A stretch of DNA of 64,000 nt from Paenibacillus sp. L3-i20 (GCF_022180385.2 NZ_BQME02000002.1:1984001-2048000); one strand, 5' to 3'; counted from the first letter of the stretch, positions 1 through 9,295 are shown. The notes: generated from the sequence alone by a model not told the origin. Made by a program: numbers and translations.

Positions 1-182
1 ATTCTAACTTCTCCGACCCCAGCACGAACCATGTGTTGTGCAAGTGACGAACCTAATGCTCCACATCCGACAATGAGCACGCAGGATTGTTGAAATTCCA
101 CCTGTCCATGGGGTCCAATTGGTGCAAACTTCGTTTGTCTCGAATACCGATCCTGCCACAAGATATCGGTTCCATTATGCAT
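1..182 (-). CDS. ThiF/MoeB-family adenylyltransferase, partial (N-terminus only)
   Basis: Reading back from an ATG at 182, the frame stays open to the window edge, so only about 60 residues are visible. They contain the family's opening RYSRQ motif and the nucleotide-binding glycine motif VGCGALGS, followed by HMVRAG. Proteins of this family adenylate the C-terminal glycine of a ubiquitin-like sulfur carrier (ThiS or MoaD). The ATG overlaps the last codons of thiC, so the two genes are probably translationally coupled, which points to a thiamine role (ThiF acting on ThiS). The moeB-like gene at 10052 has the same opening motifs and is clearly a paralogue. The rest of the gene and any thiS/thiG neighbours lie outside the window. 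Confidence 0.85.
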   Translation of the reverse strand, partial: MHNGTDILWQDRYSRQTKFAPIGPHGQVEFQQSCVLIVGCGALGSSLAQHMVRAGVGEVR

Positions 183-1932
183 AAATCGAACTCCCGGCCG
201 CCTTAAATGAATCCGACTTTTCTTTCATGCCTGCTTCAATCGCTTCCGTTGTTTCCATCCCGTTCTTAGCCGCATAGTCCCGTATGTCCTGTGTAATGCG
301 CATGCTGCAAAACTTCGGTCCACACATAGAACAAAAATGTGCAGACTTCGCTGCTTCCGCTGGAAGTGTCTCATCGTGATATGCCATTGCACGTTCTGGA
401 TCAAGAGACAGATGGAACTGATCCCGCCATCTGAATTCAAAGCGAGCTTTCGAAAGTGCATTATCACGAAGCTTCGCATGAGGATGCCCTTTTGCTAAAT
501 CGGCCGCATGGGCTGCAATTTTGTATGTTATAACGCCTTCCTTTACATCCTCCTTATTCGGCAATCCAAGATGCTCCTTCGGCGTAACATAACAAAGCAT
601 TGCTGTCCCAAACCAACCGATCATTGCTGCTCCAATTGCTGAAGTAATATGATCGTATCCTGGTGCAATATCGGTCGTTAGTGGTCCAAGTGTATAGAAT
701 GGAGCCTCGTCACAAACTTCCAATTGCCTCGTCATGTTTTCTTTGATCATATGCATCGGTACATGCCCTGGACCTTCAATCATTACTTGAACATCATGCT
801 TCCAAGCTATCTTCGTAAGCTCACCTAACGTTTCGAGTTCTGCAAACTGTGCTTCGTCATTCGCATCCGCAATTGAGCCAGGACGCAGTCCGTCACCTAG
901 CGAGAAGGAAACATCGTATTGCTTCATAATGAGACAGATGTCTTCAAAGTGTGTATATAAAAAGTTTTCCTTGTGGTGGGCTAGACACCATGCAGCCATT
1001 ATCGAGCCACCACGTGAAACAATGCCCGTTACCCGCTTCGCAGTTAGCGGAATATATCGAAGTAACACACCGGAATGAATAGTAAAATAGTCGACACCTT
1101 GCTCTGCTTGTTCGATCAAAGTGTCTCTGAACACTTCCCAGCTCAAATCTTCAGCATTGCCATTCACTTTCTCTAATGCTTGATAGATCGGCACTGTACC
1201 TACAGGTACTGGAGAGTTGCGTACAATCCATTCTCTTGTTGTATGTATGTTTTTCCCCGTCGATAGATCCATGATCGTATCAGCACCCCATCTAGTTGCC
1301 CAAGTCATCTTCTCAACTTCTTCTTCGATTGATGATGCAACTGCGGAGTTACCGATATTGGCATTAATCTTGACGTGGAACCCACGTCCAATAATCATCG
1401 GCTCACACTCTGGATGGTTTATATTTGCTGGAATAATGGCACGACCAATGGCCACCTCATCCCTAACAAATTCAGCAGACATACCTTCTCTGATCGCGAT
1501 ATACTCCATCTCTGGCGTTATAATACCTTTGCGAGCATAGTGCATCTGTGTAACATTCTGTCCTTCTTTTGCACGAAGCGGCCGTCTTGATTGTTGTGGA
1601 AATAGTTCAGCACCACGTGCAAGTGCTCTTTCTTCCGATGTGAAGCCATTATCTTCAGGCTTGATTTCTCTACCAGTATAGGATTCAACGTCTGCTCTCT
1701 CCGTAATCCATTCCTCTCTAAGTAGAGGAAGCCCTGCTCTTACATCAACCGTATATTCTGGATCAGTGTATGGACCGCTTGCATCATAGACACGTATAGC
1801 ATCATTTGCAATTTCTTCACCATTACGACCTTGGCTTGGCGACAGAGCAATTTCTCTCATTGGAACTGCTATAGACGGTTTTGACCCCGTAACATATACT
1901 TTGCGACTGCCTGGTAGTGGTGTTGTCAACAT
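175..1932 (-). CDS. thiC: Phosphomethylpyrimidine synthase ThiC
   Basis: ThiC is a radical SAM enzyme that rearranges aminoimidazole ribotide into the hydroxymethylpyrimidine phosphate of thiamine. The protein is about 585 residues, usual for the family. It shows the ThiC signatures VNANIGNS-like KINANIGNS, MEGPGHVPM, and the C-terminal iron-sulfur motif CSMCGPKFCS (CxxC plus a third cysteine). I chose the ATG at 1932 because GGGAGG lies ten bases upstream. The frame extends to a GTG at 1980, but that start falls inside a terminator-like hairpin and adds residues of low complexity. A TPP riboswitch and the hairpin lie upstream, so the gene is expected to be off when thiamine pyrophosphate is plentiful. 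A ThiF-like gene overlaps its 3' end. Confidence 0.97.
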   Translation of the reverse strand: MLTTPLPGSRKVYVTGSKPSIAVPMREIALSPSQGRNGEEIANDAIRVYDASGPYTDPEYTVDVRAGLPLLREEWITERADVESYTGREIKPEDNGFTSEERALARGAELFPQQSRRPLRAKEGQNVTQMHYARKGIITPEMEYIAIREGMSAEFVRDEVAIGRAIIPANINHPECEPMIIGRGFHVKINANIGNSAVASSIEEEVEKMTWATRWGADTIMDLSTGKNIHTTREWIVRNSPVPVGTVPIYQALEKVNGNAEDLSWEVFRDTLIEQAEQGVDYFTIHSGVLLRYIPLTAKRVTGIVSRGGSIMAAWCLAHHKENFLYTHFEDICLIMKQYDVSFSLGDGLRPGSIADANDEAQFAELETLGELTKIAWKHDVQVMIEGPGHVPMHMIKENMTRQLEVCDEAPFYTLGPLTTDIAPGYDHITSAIGAAMIGWFGTAMLCYVTPKEHLGLPNKEDVKEGVITYKIAAHAADLAKGHPHAKLRDNALSKARFEFRWRDQFHLSLDPERAMAYHDETLPAEAAKSAHFCSMCGPKFCSMRITQDIRDYAAKNGMETTEAIEAGMKEKSDSFKAAGSSIYA

Positions 1933-1935
1933 AAC

Positions 1936-1977
1936 AAAAAACCTCCCGAATGGAATTATTGGAATTCCACCTGGAGG
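1936..1977 (-). terminator. Riboswitch expression platform: terminator hairpin containing the thiC ribosome binding site
   Basis: On the minus strand CCTCC (1977-1973) pairs with GGAGG (1946-1942), and TGGAAT (1969-1964) pairs with ATTCCA (1956-1951). A run of six T follows (1941-1936). This is a textbook intrinsic terminator shape. The 3' arm is also the only good Shine-Dalgarno for the thiC ATG at 1932, so the same hairpin could stop transcription and hide the ribosome binding site. Confidence 0.8.
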
Positions 1978-2126
1978 CACACACAGTCATATGAGAAAGT
2001 TAGAGGACGTTGCATTTCTAATCACTTACTCCCGAAATCAGCTGATAGTTACTATATCAGAGACTAGAGCAATATGAGCAGCTGCACACACTTTATGCGG
2101 AATCACTGCTAGAGCGAATCCGTTCG

Positions 2127-2214
2127 TCCCACTTTCCTACGCTGGCATGACCCAGATCAGGTTCAAAGGGACCAAAGCAAATGCTTTATCTCAGCCTTTC
2201 GGCGCCCCTAGTGG
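2127..2214 (-). promoter_or_regulatory. TPP riboswitch (THI element)
   Basis: The minus strand carries the conserved THI-box segments in order: CTGAGA (2194-2189), ACCTGATCTGG (2162-2152) and ATGCCAGCGTAGG (2148-2136). The ends CCAC (2214-2211) and GTGG (2132-2129) can pair as helix P1. It sits about 200 bases upstream of thiC in the same direction. Binding of thiamine pyrophosphate should lower thiC expression through the hairpin at 1936-1977. The 280 bases between thiC and the next gene hold this element and no other gene. Confidence 0.96.
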
Positions 2215-2264
2215 ATTTCCTTGTTAGACTATAACGCCAGCCGAAGACGACTGTCAACTTATTT

Positions 2265-3296
2265 TTACAACTTTATCTTGTTTTGGAACAAACCCGCCTG
2301 CTTAGCCGCCATATAAATGATGACGATAAGCGGTCCAATAAATACGCCAATAATACCTACCAGCTTAAAGCCCACATATAAACTAATTAATGCCGACAAA
2401 GCACCTATTCCAACAGAATCACCGAGTATTTTTGGCTCAACAACGCGGCGGAACACTGTAATGACTAAGAACAATACAATTAATCCAACGCCTGTAAATA
2501 CATCTCCAGTAAGGATCAAATACGATGCCCAAGGTACAAGAACTGATCCTGTTCCTAGTATTGGCAATATATCTACAATAATGATTAACAAGGCGATTGC
2601 CATCGGATATTTAACATCCAAAATAAGCAAGCCGGCCAATGAAAGAATATAAGTCATCGCGCTAAGAATGATTTGTGAACGAAGAAAACCAAATATAGAT
2701 TTTCTTAAGTTATTTAATACTTGATCAACTTGAGCTCTTGAGGATTCTTCAAAAAATAATAAGAATGAAGACTTCATCGTATTTAGACTGAAGCTAAACA
2801 TATACACTGCAACAAAAAACACAATGAAGAAAATAAACATGCCCGGCAATGTTGATGCAAATACTACAACTGTACTGGACAACTTTTCTACCAACGTTGA
2901 TATCGTATCCGTTAATTTTAATAAATAAGATTCTAACGTCGTAACCGACTCTGGAGGCAATGTTTGATACATCCCTCTCATATCGATAAGTAGCTGATCA
3001 AAAAACTCGATGGCATTTTCAAAATAATGAGGAAGCTTATTCATAAATGCAATGAGCTCCGCTACAATCTTGATGCCAAGCAGTACGATTAACCCAATAA
3101 ATATAACAGTAAACAACGTACACGTTATAACGGCAGATAGTAGCCGATTCATCTTGAAGCGTTTCATCATAAATCCATTAACTGGCTCCAGAAAAATTGC
3201 TACAATGAGTGCGAGCAAGAACGGCGCACCTACTGTGAACATCAAATAAATAAGAAACAGACCTACTGCTATCAGAATGATCGCTCGTATAGACAT
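2265..3296 (-). CDS. AI-2E family transporter (PF01594-type membrane protein)
   Basis: The 343-residue protein is very hydrophobic. It has N-terminal membrane helices (residues about 5-45 and 60-85), an amphipathic middle part (about 85-150), and a block of further helices to the C-terminus. This layout, with a conserved LLIIIVDILPILGTG segment and a VVEPKILGD motif, is typical of the AI-2E exporter/YtvI/PerM family. Family members are thought to export small molecules, and some are Na+/H+ antiporters, so the substrate cannot be read from sequence. A strong GGAGG-type ribosome binding site precedes the ATG at 3296. It stands alone between the riboswitch region and yfkAB; only 23 bases separate it from the yfkAB stop, so it could be co-transcribed downstream of yfkAB. 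Confidence 0.85.
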   Translation of the reverse strand: MSIRAIILIAVGLFLIYLMFTVGAPFLLALIVAIFLEPVNGFMMKRFKMNRLLSAVITCTLFTVIFIGLIVLLGIKIVAELIAFMNKLPHYFENAIEFFDQLLIDMRGMYQTLPPESVTTLESYLLKLTDTISTLVEKLSSTVVVFASTLPGMFIFFIVFFVAVYMFSFSLNTMKSSFLLFFEESSRAQVDQVLNNLRKSIFGFLRSQIILSAMTYILSLAGLLILDVKYPMAIALLIIIVDILPILGTGSVLVPWASYLILTGDVFTGVGLIVLFLVITVFRRVVEPKILGDSVGIGALSALISLYVGFKLVGIIGVFIGPLIVIIYMAAKQAGLFQNKIKL

Positions 3297-3319
3297 GCGT
3301 CCCCCTCCTCCCTTTACTA

Positions 3320-4477
3320 CTATTCAAGTATGGCGCTTCGCATGTGAAAATTATCATTTTTGTAATACATATCTTTTACGAGCAAATTCGGCCCACAGCA
3401 AGAAGCAGCAGGACAATGACAATTAACACTGTCAGCAAGCGGGTGCACTAACCAACGATCAAACAGATCATCCAACTTTGAATGAGCAATATTACCGAAT
3501 GCAGGTACATCTGAGAAGTCCGTTACGAATACATCCCCAGTAAATAAATTAACATTTAGACGGTTCCGTCCATCTGGGTCGTTCCGAACGGTCGTATTGG
3601 GCTCATTTGCTAGACGCTTAAGAAGATTTCTTTCCTCTACATCATTACTGCAATGATAGAAAGGAAGGGTGCCAAATAACAGCCACACGGAAGGGTCGCG
3701 ACTTTCCAGTAAAAGCTCAATTGATTGCCGCATCTGCTGACGTGTTATGACGGGCAGATCTTTAGCAAAGGAACTTGGGTACATCGGATGCACTTCATGC
3801 CGCTGACAGCCCATCTCTACAATTAGACGATGAATTTCATCGATTTTGTCAAATGTACGGTAGTTAATCATCGATTCAGCAGATACCAACACACCTGCAT
3901 CACTGAGTCTTTTGGCATTGTCTATCATACGATCGTATAGTTTAGCCGCAGCGCTAAGAGAAACGGTATGACCAGCTTTTGCAAAGCCCACTTGGTGAAA
4001 ATCGTTAGCGTTCGTGTAATTAAATGAAATATGCATGACATCCAGATATGGAGCAAGCTTCTCGTATCTACTATAAGGAAGCGTCACATTGGAGTTAATT
4101 TGTGAGCGAATACCACGGCTCCTAGCATACTTAAGCAACGGAACCATATAATCGTTAACTGTACGATCAGAAAATGTCGGCTCTCCGCCTGTAATACTGA
4201 TTGTTTCTAAATGTTCAACTTCATCCAGCCTTTGCAGCATTGATGCTAAAGGAATTTTGTCCGGCTCAGTCATCACTAGCGTATCGCCAACAGCACAGTG
4301 TTCACAGCGCATATTGCATAGATTAGTTACAGTCATTTCGACACTAGTCAATCGATGTTGACCATACTTCTGGAGTGATCTTATTGGGTCCCAAGGATCA
4401 TTCATTGGGGTAAGTAGCGGCAAGGACGATGATACGGAGCTACGTGAATGTATTGGTTGTGTATCTACTATGTTCAT
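3320..4477 (-). CDS. yfkAB: Radical SAM/CxCxxxxC-motif protein YfkAB
   Basis: The N-terminal third has the radical SAM cluster motif CNMRCEHC, followed by SITGGEPTFS. The C-terminus has a second cysteine-rich stretch CHCPAASCCGPN, matching the CxCxxxxC signature of the Bacillales YfkAB family. It is expected to bind one SAM-cleaving 4Fe-4S cluster and perhaps an auxiliary cluster; the substrate of this family is not known to me. The frame begins at a GTG (4489), but AGGTG lies eight bases before the ATG at 4477, so I use that. About 260 bases without a gene separate it from the divergent acetyltransferase gene. Confidence 0.88.
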   Translation of the reverse strand: MNIVDTQPIHSRSSVSSSLPLLTPMNDPWDPIRSLQKYGQHRLTSVEMTVTNLCNMRCEHCAVGDTLVMTEPDKIPLASMLQRLDEVEHLETISITGGEPTFSDRTVNDYMVPLLKYARSRGIRSQINSNVTLPYSRYEKLAPYLDVMHISFNYTNANDFHQVGFAKAGHTVSLSAAAKLYDRMIDNAKRLSDAGVLVSAESMINYRTFDKIDEIHRLIVEMGCQRHEVHPMYPSSFAKDLPVITRQQMRQSIELLLESRDPSVWLLFGTLPFYHCSNDVEERNLLKRLANEPNTTVRNDPDGRNRLNVNLFTGDVFVTDFSDVPAFGNIAHSKLDDLFDRWLVHPLADSVNCHCPAASCCGPNLLVKDMYYKNDNFHMRSAILE

Positions 4478-4675
4478 ATTTTTCAGCACCTGACTTAATA
4501 TCTTAATATTTTTATCTCTTTCATTGTAATGTTAGATGGGGCAGGAAGCAAATAAATCCGCGTCTTTATTAGCATATCCCTATATACTGGAAAAGAAACC
4601 AACAGTCTACCTTTTGTTCTAATTATGATGAAATAAAGCCACTTTCCCCAGTAACTTTTTCCCAAAATCTCACGC

Positions 4676-4704
4676 TTGACTACAATCCCTATAGTAATTA
4701 TTGT
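4676..4704 (+). promoter_or_regulatory. Candidate sigma-A promoter of the GNAT gene
   Basis: TTGACT (4676-4681) and TATTGT (4699-4704) are separated by 17 bases. Transcription would begin near 4711, which supports the ATG at 4738 rather than the upstream one at 4708. Confidence 0.4.
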
Positions 4705-4737
4705 TAAATGAACTACTATGAAAGGTTGAGATGTCAA

Positions 4738-5316
4738 ATGATTACAACGAGCCCTGTCGTACTTACAGGTAATAAAGTGCAATTGCTGCCTATGGAACTT
4801 CATCATAGCGAGGGCATATATAATGCAGGTAACTTTCCTGAAGTTTGGTCATTTGTTAGAACTCGTGTAGATTCACTTGAAAGCTCAAGCGCGTATGTGC
4901 ATGAAGCTTTGGAACAACAGAATGCAATTCCTTATGTCATTGTGGATCGAGAAACTGGGCAGTTAATCGGCTGTACTCGTTTATTTAATATTTCTGTACC
5001 TTATAAAAGCTTGGAGATTGGATCTACTTGGCTAACCCCCTCCGTATGGAGAACTTCAACTAATACGGAATGCAAATATTTGATTCTTAAGTATTGCTTC
5101 GAAACGCTGGGAACCATACGTGTACAACTCAAAACAGATAGTCGGAATACGCGTTCCCAAACTGCGATCGAGAGACTCGGAGCAGTTAAAGAAGGCTACT
5201 TAAGAAATCATATGATACTGCCGGATGGATATATTCGTGATAGTGTTGTTTACAGTATTATTGACCGTGACTGGTCAGACGTTAAACATCGTCTTGAGAC
5301 ATACTTGACTCTTTAA
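4738..5316 (+). CDS. GNAT-family N-acetyltransferase (RimJ/RimL-like)
   Basis: The 192-residue protein has the single-domain plan of RimJ/RimL-type acetyltransferases: a beta-strand start (VVLTGNKVQLLPM), a central IGCTRLFNIS strand, the EIGSTWLTPSVWRT segment, and a C-terminal RSQTAIERLGAVKEG helix-strand that closes the acetyl-CoA site. It would acetylate an amine on a protein or small molecule, and the substrate cannot be told. The first in-frame ATG is at 4708, but AAAGG twelve bases upstream of 4738 and the promoter position favour 4738. It is a single-gene unit followed by a terminator. Confidence 0.85.
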   Translation: MITTSPVVLTGNKVQLLPMELHHSEGIYNAGNFPEVWSFVRTRVDSLESSSAYVHEALEQQNAIPYVIVDRETGQLIGCTRLFNISVPYKSLEIGSTWLTPSVWRTSTNTECKYLILKYCFETLGTIRVQLKTDSRNTRSQTAIERLGAVKEGYLRNHMILPDGYIRDSVVYSIIDRDWSDVKHRLETYLTL

Positions 5317-5380
5317 TCTCACATTAAGATGTCCATTAATTCATTCGGCATTAGCTCTTATATCCTAATATAAATACAAG

Positions 5381-5410
5381 AGAGGAGCCTAGTCGGCCCC
5401 TCTTTCTTTG
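5381..5410 (+). terminator. Intrinsic terminator after the GNAT gene
   Basis: AGAGGAGCC and GGCCCCTCT form a nine-pair stem with one mismatch and a five-base loop, followed by a T-rich stretch. It lies between convergent genes. Confidence 0.65.
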
Positions 5411-5463
5411 ATCCATACTGTACAGAATTTGTTGTATGTACCTATATATTAAGTTGTAAAATG

Positions 5464-6573
5464 CTATACAAGTTGTGCATCCGTTTCTTTCTCGTTTACT
5501 CCAACAATCATCATTGTTAGTTGTTTCGATAGATCGATTTCGTAAGGTGCTTTCAATTGTTCTCCCGCTTCATTATTTAAAACTCGAACAATGGGACGAT
5601 GAGGGTAACTGCTATTAAGATCAACAACGATACCTCGCTCACCAGTATGAAGTTTTACGGATATCCCTATAGGATAAATTGCTACTTTGTCACGGAATTG
5701 TTGCAACATACTTTGCTCATAGAGCGTTCCAGTTCCAGCATATAGTCGTTCCATCGCATCATGCGGCAATATCGGCGAGCGATAAACTCGATTAGTCGTC
5801 ATCGCATCGTAGGAATCTACTAATCCAATCCATTTGGCATAATCATGAATTTCATTTCCTTTAATACCTCTAGGATATCCACTACCGTCCAGCCTCTCAT
5901 GGTGCTGAAAAGCACAATGAGCAACGATAAGAGGTAAATTAGGCTCATCCTTTAATAACTGATACCCCATTTGCGCATGACGTTTCATTAATTCGAACTC
6001 ACTATTTGATAAAGTGCCAGGTTTTTTAAGTACATCTGTAGAAATTTGCGTCTTTCCTATGTCGTGCAGTAATGCTCCCATGCCAAGCGTCGTCACTTCT
6101 TCACGAGAATAACCACTGGACATTCCGAGCAATGTCGTATAAACACAAACATTTAGCGAGTGCTGAAACAAATAATGATCTACAGTACCCATATTCATGA
6201 GCATAATCATTGCATCTTTATGATTAGATAGATCGTCAATAATTAGATTCATCATTTGTTTGAACGGTTGAGCAATGTATGGAAAAGTAACCCCCTTCTT
6301 TTTGTTAGGGCGATCCATCATTTCTCGAAAACTCGTTCGTATTTCTTTAATGGCTACTCGGAACGTTTCCTCACTAATAATTGAAGGTGGGGTAATATCA
6401 TCCGTACGATGATCCTCTACGTAGACATATTGGACACCACATTGTTCCAGTCTTGTAATTAGACGTGATGTTAGTTCCATATGATCGCCGAGAAGGACGA
6501 TACCATCTTCTGAAAATATTTTTTTTGCTAGCCTCATACCCGGCTCACACTGCGAAATTGGTAGCAAGCGCAT
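5464..6573 (-). CDS. HD-GYP domain protein, probable c-di-GMP phosphodiesterase
   Basis: Residues about 1-60 form a small N-terminal domain found in many HD-GYP proteins. Residues about 125-310 are the HD-GYP domain: the HD pair in LLHDIGKTQ and the signature HHERLDGSGYPRG are both intact. HD-GYP enzymes hydrolyse cyclic di-GMP. A C-terminal strand-rich tail (about 310-369) follows. There is no membrane segment, so it should be cytoplasmic. The ATG at 6573 is preceded by AAAGGA. It lies downstream of yunD in the same direction with a 136-base gap. A second HD-GYP protein is encoded at 11267. Confidence 0.92.
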   Translation of the reverse strand: MRLLPISQCEPGMRLAKKIFSEDGIVLLGDHMELTSRLITRLEQCGVQYVYVEDHRTDDITPPSIISEETFRVAIKEIRTSFREMMDRPNKKKGVTFPYIAQPFKQMMNLIIDDLSNHKDAMIMLMNMGTVDHYLFQHSLNVCVYTTLLGMSSGYSREEVTTLGMGALLHDIGKTQISTDVLKKPGTLSNSEFELMKRHAQMGYQLLKDEPNLPLIVAHCAFQHHERLDGSGYPRGIKGNEIHDYAKWIGLVDSYDAMTTNRVYRSPILPHDAMERLYAGTGTLYEQSMLQQFRDKVAIYPIGISVKLHTGERGIVVDLNSSYPHRPIVRVLNNEAGEQLKAPYEIDLSKQLTMMIVGVNEKETDAQLV

Positions 6574-6709
6574 CTTCTCGGTCCTTTCCTAAACGTCCTC
6601 TGTACAATTACTATCGGAAAAAACCGCTTATTATTTTAATTTAAGTGAAAAATCATAAATTCGCAACCATTTTATCCTAATTATTCGACAAAATGTGTCA
6701 ATTTCCCTT

Positions 6710-8164
6710 CTAATTAGATTGGATTGCACCAGTTTGATGCCATCTATGCTCATGGCAGAGCTGAAGGGACGCTGGAATTGCAAGTTCATGCTCGATTACA
6801 TCTCTAATAAACTGGGGTAAGTAGTAGTCAAATTTCTCCGCCTTGGAAAGTGACTCATAGCCAGCTTTGAAACTGAACATATCGATTGAACCAACTGTGT
6901 ACAACTTTGCATCCAAAAGTTCCTCACCATTTACTTTTACAGAGATTAGTTTGTTCATAGCGGGACGCGTATTGTCATATGTAATGTTCATTCCATCAAC
7001 TGCGAGTTTTCCGAGCACTACACCACGAAACCCATATCCTTTGATTGGCTTGCGGAAAAAATCCTCTAGTAGAGACTGCTCAAGTGCAGTACGAATATAT
7101 TCCCCTGCAATAATCATTCGGCAAGGATTAATTGGCGAAGGACATAACGCATGGAGTTCGCCCGAAGTAACGTCACCTATTGATAAACTTCCCAGTAATT
7201 GACCAGAGTTGACTAACCCTATCTCAGCATCCGTCCATTTTCTTAATCCTGCTGCAAGCAAATTGCTAAATGGGGACTCCCTCTCTGGGTTTTGAGTTAA
7301 GGGGACAGACAAAGTAGATACCACTCGACTCAAGCGATGGCGACTAATTTCTCTATATTTTAAAATGATGTCGTAAGCTTGCGCTTTCTCCTGAAACGCT
7401 CCTGTAGGTATACACTCGCCTTTAAACAGTGGACGACCCGTCATTTTGTCAATTGTAATCTCAACTCGCCCTATGTAATCGCCAAACTTACCTGCGGCGC
7501 ATATCGTCGTATCTCTAATAACTAATGGTTCTTCTAAAAGATGATGTGTGTGTGCACCCAAAATGAGATCTATACCGTCAATTTCCATTGCCATCCTCTG
7601 ATCCAATGGCAAACCAAGATGCGACATTACAACGATAACGTCCACCTTGCCTCTAAGCTCTGCAACTTGAGCACGGATAGCTTGTAGCGGTTCTGAAGTC
7701 GTCCAGCCAAGCAGCAAATAAAACTCATAAAAGTTAGCGGTAGCACCGATTATTCCGAAGTTGATACCGTTTTTATCAATGATTGTATACGGATGCATCC
7801 ATTCTGGACGTTCACCTGTTGAAGTAAGCTCCATATTTGCACATACAACTGCTGGCTGAGAGGGCTGCTTATAAAGATTGGATAGTACTTCACTTGAGTA
7901 AGTAAGTCCTTCATTATTACCTAATGTAACTACCTCATATCCCGCTTCGAGCAAAAGCTCCAGGTTAACCATTCCATCGCTGCCTTCTGTTTCCTGACGC
8001 ATACGATCCATATGATCACCGCAATCGACTGCGAGCACACGATCTGCACCATTGGTTCGCCTTTCCTCTGCAATAATAGTGGCGATGCGTGCAGCGTTCT
8101 CCAGTCTACTGTGAATATCATTACTATGCAGAAGTACCACTTGAGCCTGTGAGCGATCCGTCAA
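6710..8164 (-). CDS. yunD: YunD-like metallophosphatase/5'-nucleotidase
   Basis: The N-terminal half is a calcineurin-like metallophosphoesterase: LLHSNDIHSR supplies the first metal ligands, followed by AVDCGDHMD, LGNNE, MSHLG and GAHTHH. The C-terminal half matches the 5'-nucleotidase C-terminal domain that binds the nucleotide. At 484 residues and without a signal peptide it matches the cytoplasmic YunD family rather than secreted UshA. The start codon is a TTG at 8164, with GGAGG about eleven bases upstream. It follows moaA by 28 bases in the same direction, so the two may share a transcript. Confidence 0.88.
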   Translation of the reverse strand: MTDRSQAQVVLLHSNDIHSRLENAARIATIIAEERRTNGADRVLAVDCGDHMDRMRQETEGSDGMVNLELLLEAGYEVVTLGNNEGLTYSSEVLSNLYKQPSQPAVVCANMELTSTGERPEWMHPYTIIDKNGINFGIIGATANFYEFYLLLGWTTSEPLQAIRAQVAELRGKVDVIVVMSHLGLPLDQRMAMEIDGIDLILGAHTHHLLEEPLVIRDTTICAAGKFGDYIGRVEITIDKMTGRPLFKGECIPTGAFQEKAQAYDIILKYREISRHRLSRVVSTLSVPLTQNPERESPFSNLLAAGLRKWTDAEIGLVNSGQLLGSLSIGDVTSGELHALCPSPINPCRMIIAGEYIRTALEQSLLEDFFRKPIKGYGFRGVVLGKLAVDGMNITYDNTRPAMNKLISVKVNGEELLDAKLYTVGSIDMFSFKAGYESLSKAEKFDYYLPQFIRDVIEHELAIPASLQLCHEHRWHQTGAIQSN

Positions 8165-8192
8165 ATTAAACCACGCCTCCTCATCGCTTTAA

Positions 8193-9194
8193 CTAGCCGC
8201 CTATTTGCGACATACGTCGATCAGTCGGAACATGAGTTTGAGCACCATTCAATAGTCTTGCTGCCATCTCATGGTTTTCCGGCTTTATGTCCATCGATTT
8301 ATAAAAGATATCCCGCATTGCTTCCGAATTTCCAAACGCATCCTTTACATTGAGCTCATCAACCCAGTATAGACACGGCTTAATATTTCCATCTGCCGTC
8401 AATCTCAATCGGTTGCAATTTTTGCAGAAATGATCGCTAATCGGATGAATCAGACCAAAAGAGCCTACTCCACCCTTCATCTCCCAATCTTCCGAAGGAC
8501 CGTTCCCATGAATATCATCTCGTTTGCTAATTTCATAATTTTGTTCAGTTGCTATTTCCAAAACGCGAGACAGCGGCAAATAGTGATTTCTCCAATTTTC
8601 ATCATCATGACCAATTGGCATATATTCAATAAATCGGACATGAAGCGGTTGTTCGTATGCAAGCTTCAGAAACTGTGCGATTTCATCTTCATTCACATTT
8701 TTAAGTAAAACACAATTCAATTTGATAGGATGAAAACCTACCTCTGCAGCTGCTTCAATACCTTCCATAACCCGCTTTAAATCCCCGCTTCTAGCAATAA
8801 ACTTAAATCTTGCAGGATCAAGCGTATCCAAACTTATATTAACGCGGTTTAAGCCCGCTTCCTTTAGCGCTTTTGCTTTGTTAGCTAAAAACACACCATT
8901 TGTCGTAAGTGCGATATCCTCAATGCCAGGTATCGCTGCCAGTCTTGCTATCAATTGTTCCAAATTTGGTCTAATTAAAGGCTCTCCGCCTGTTATTCTT
9001 AGCTTCTTAATGCCTAGTGATGCTCCAGCCTCTACTACTTCCACAATCTCAGGATAGCTCATTAGATTCGTGGATTCCGTAAATTCAACGCCTTCCTCTG
9101 GCATGCAATATAAGCAACGCAAGTTACAACGATCCGTTACCGAAATACGCAAATAGTTATGATTTCGTCCAAAACGATCCGTCAAGGTTTGCAT
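8193..9194 (-). CDS. moaA: GTP 3',8-cyclase MoaA
   Basis: MoaA catalyses the first step of molybdopterin synthesis, converting GTP to 3',8-cyclo-GTP. The radical SAM motif CNLRCLYC is near the N-terminus, the second cluster's ligands are in FCKNCNRLRLTADG and in the following KPC, and the protein ends in the conserved GG. I place the start at 9194, where AAAGGAG is eight bases upstream, giving 333 residues; a longer frame to 9293 adds an unrelated leader. It is transcribed away from the moaD-moaE and moeB-like genes across a 100-base gap that should hold both promoters. Confidence 0.96.
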   Translation of the reverse strand: MQTLTDRFGRNHNYLRISVTDRCNLRCLYCMPEEGVEFTESTNLMSYPEIVEVVEAGASLGIKKLRITGGEPLIRPNLEQLIARLAAIPGIEDIALTTNGVFLANKAKALKEAGLNRVNISLDTLDPARFKFIARSGDLKRVMEGIEAAAEVGFHPIKLNCVLLKNVNEDEIAQFLKLAYEQPLHVRFIEYMPIGHDDENWRNHYLPLSRVLEIATEQNYEISKRDDIHGNGPSEDWEMKGGVGSFGLIHPISDHFCKNCNRLRLTADGNIKPCLYWVDELNVKDAFGNSEAMRDIFYKSMDIKPENHEMAARLLNGAQTHVPTDRRMSQIGG

Positions 9195-9295
9195 AATGCG
9201 CACTCCTTTCTGTGTAGCCTCAAGCATAACATTTTTCGTTCCTTTATGGTATTCTATTAACGACTTTACAACATCGATACGAGAGGTTTTCAACT

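Noticed and set aside
1933..1980. Longer ThiC starting at a GTG at 1980
   Set aside because: It begins inside the terminator hairpin, has no separate ribosome binding site, and adds residues not expected in ThiC; the ATG at 1932 has GGGAGG at the right distance.
4495..4806. Minus-strand open frame of about 100 codons between yfkAB and the GNAT gene
   Set aside because: It overlaps the GNAT gene and its promoter, has no ribosome binding site and no recognisable protein features.
5381..5410. The GNAT terminator as a clear bidirectional terminator for the HD-GYP gene
   Set aside because: In the minus direction the stem is followed by only a short mixed tail, so only the plus-strand role is supported.
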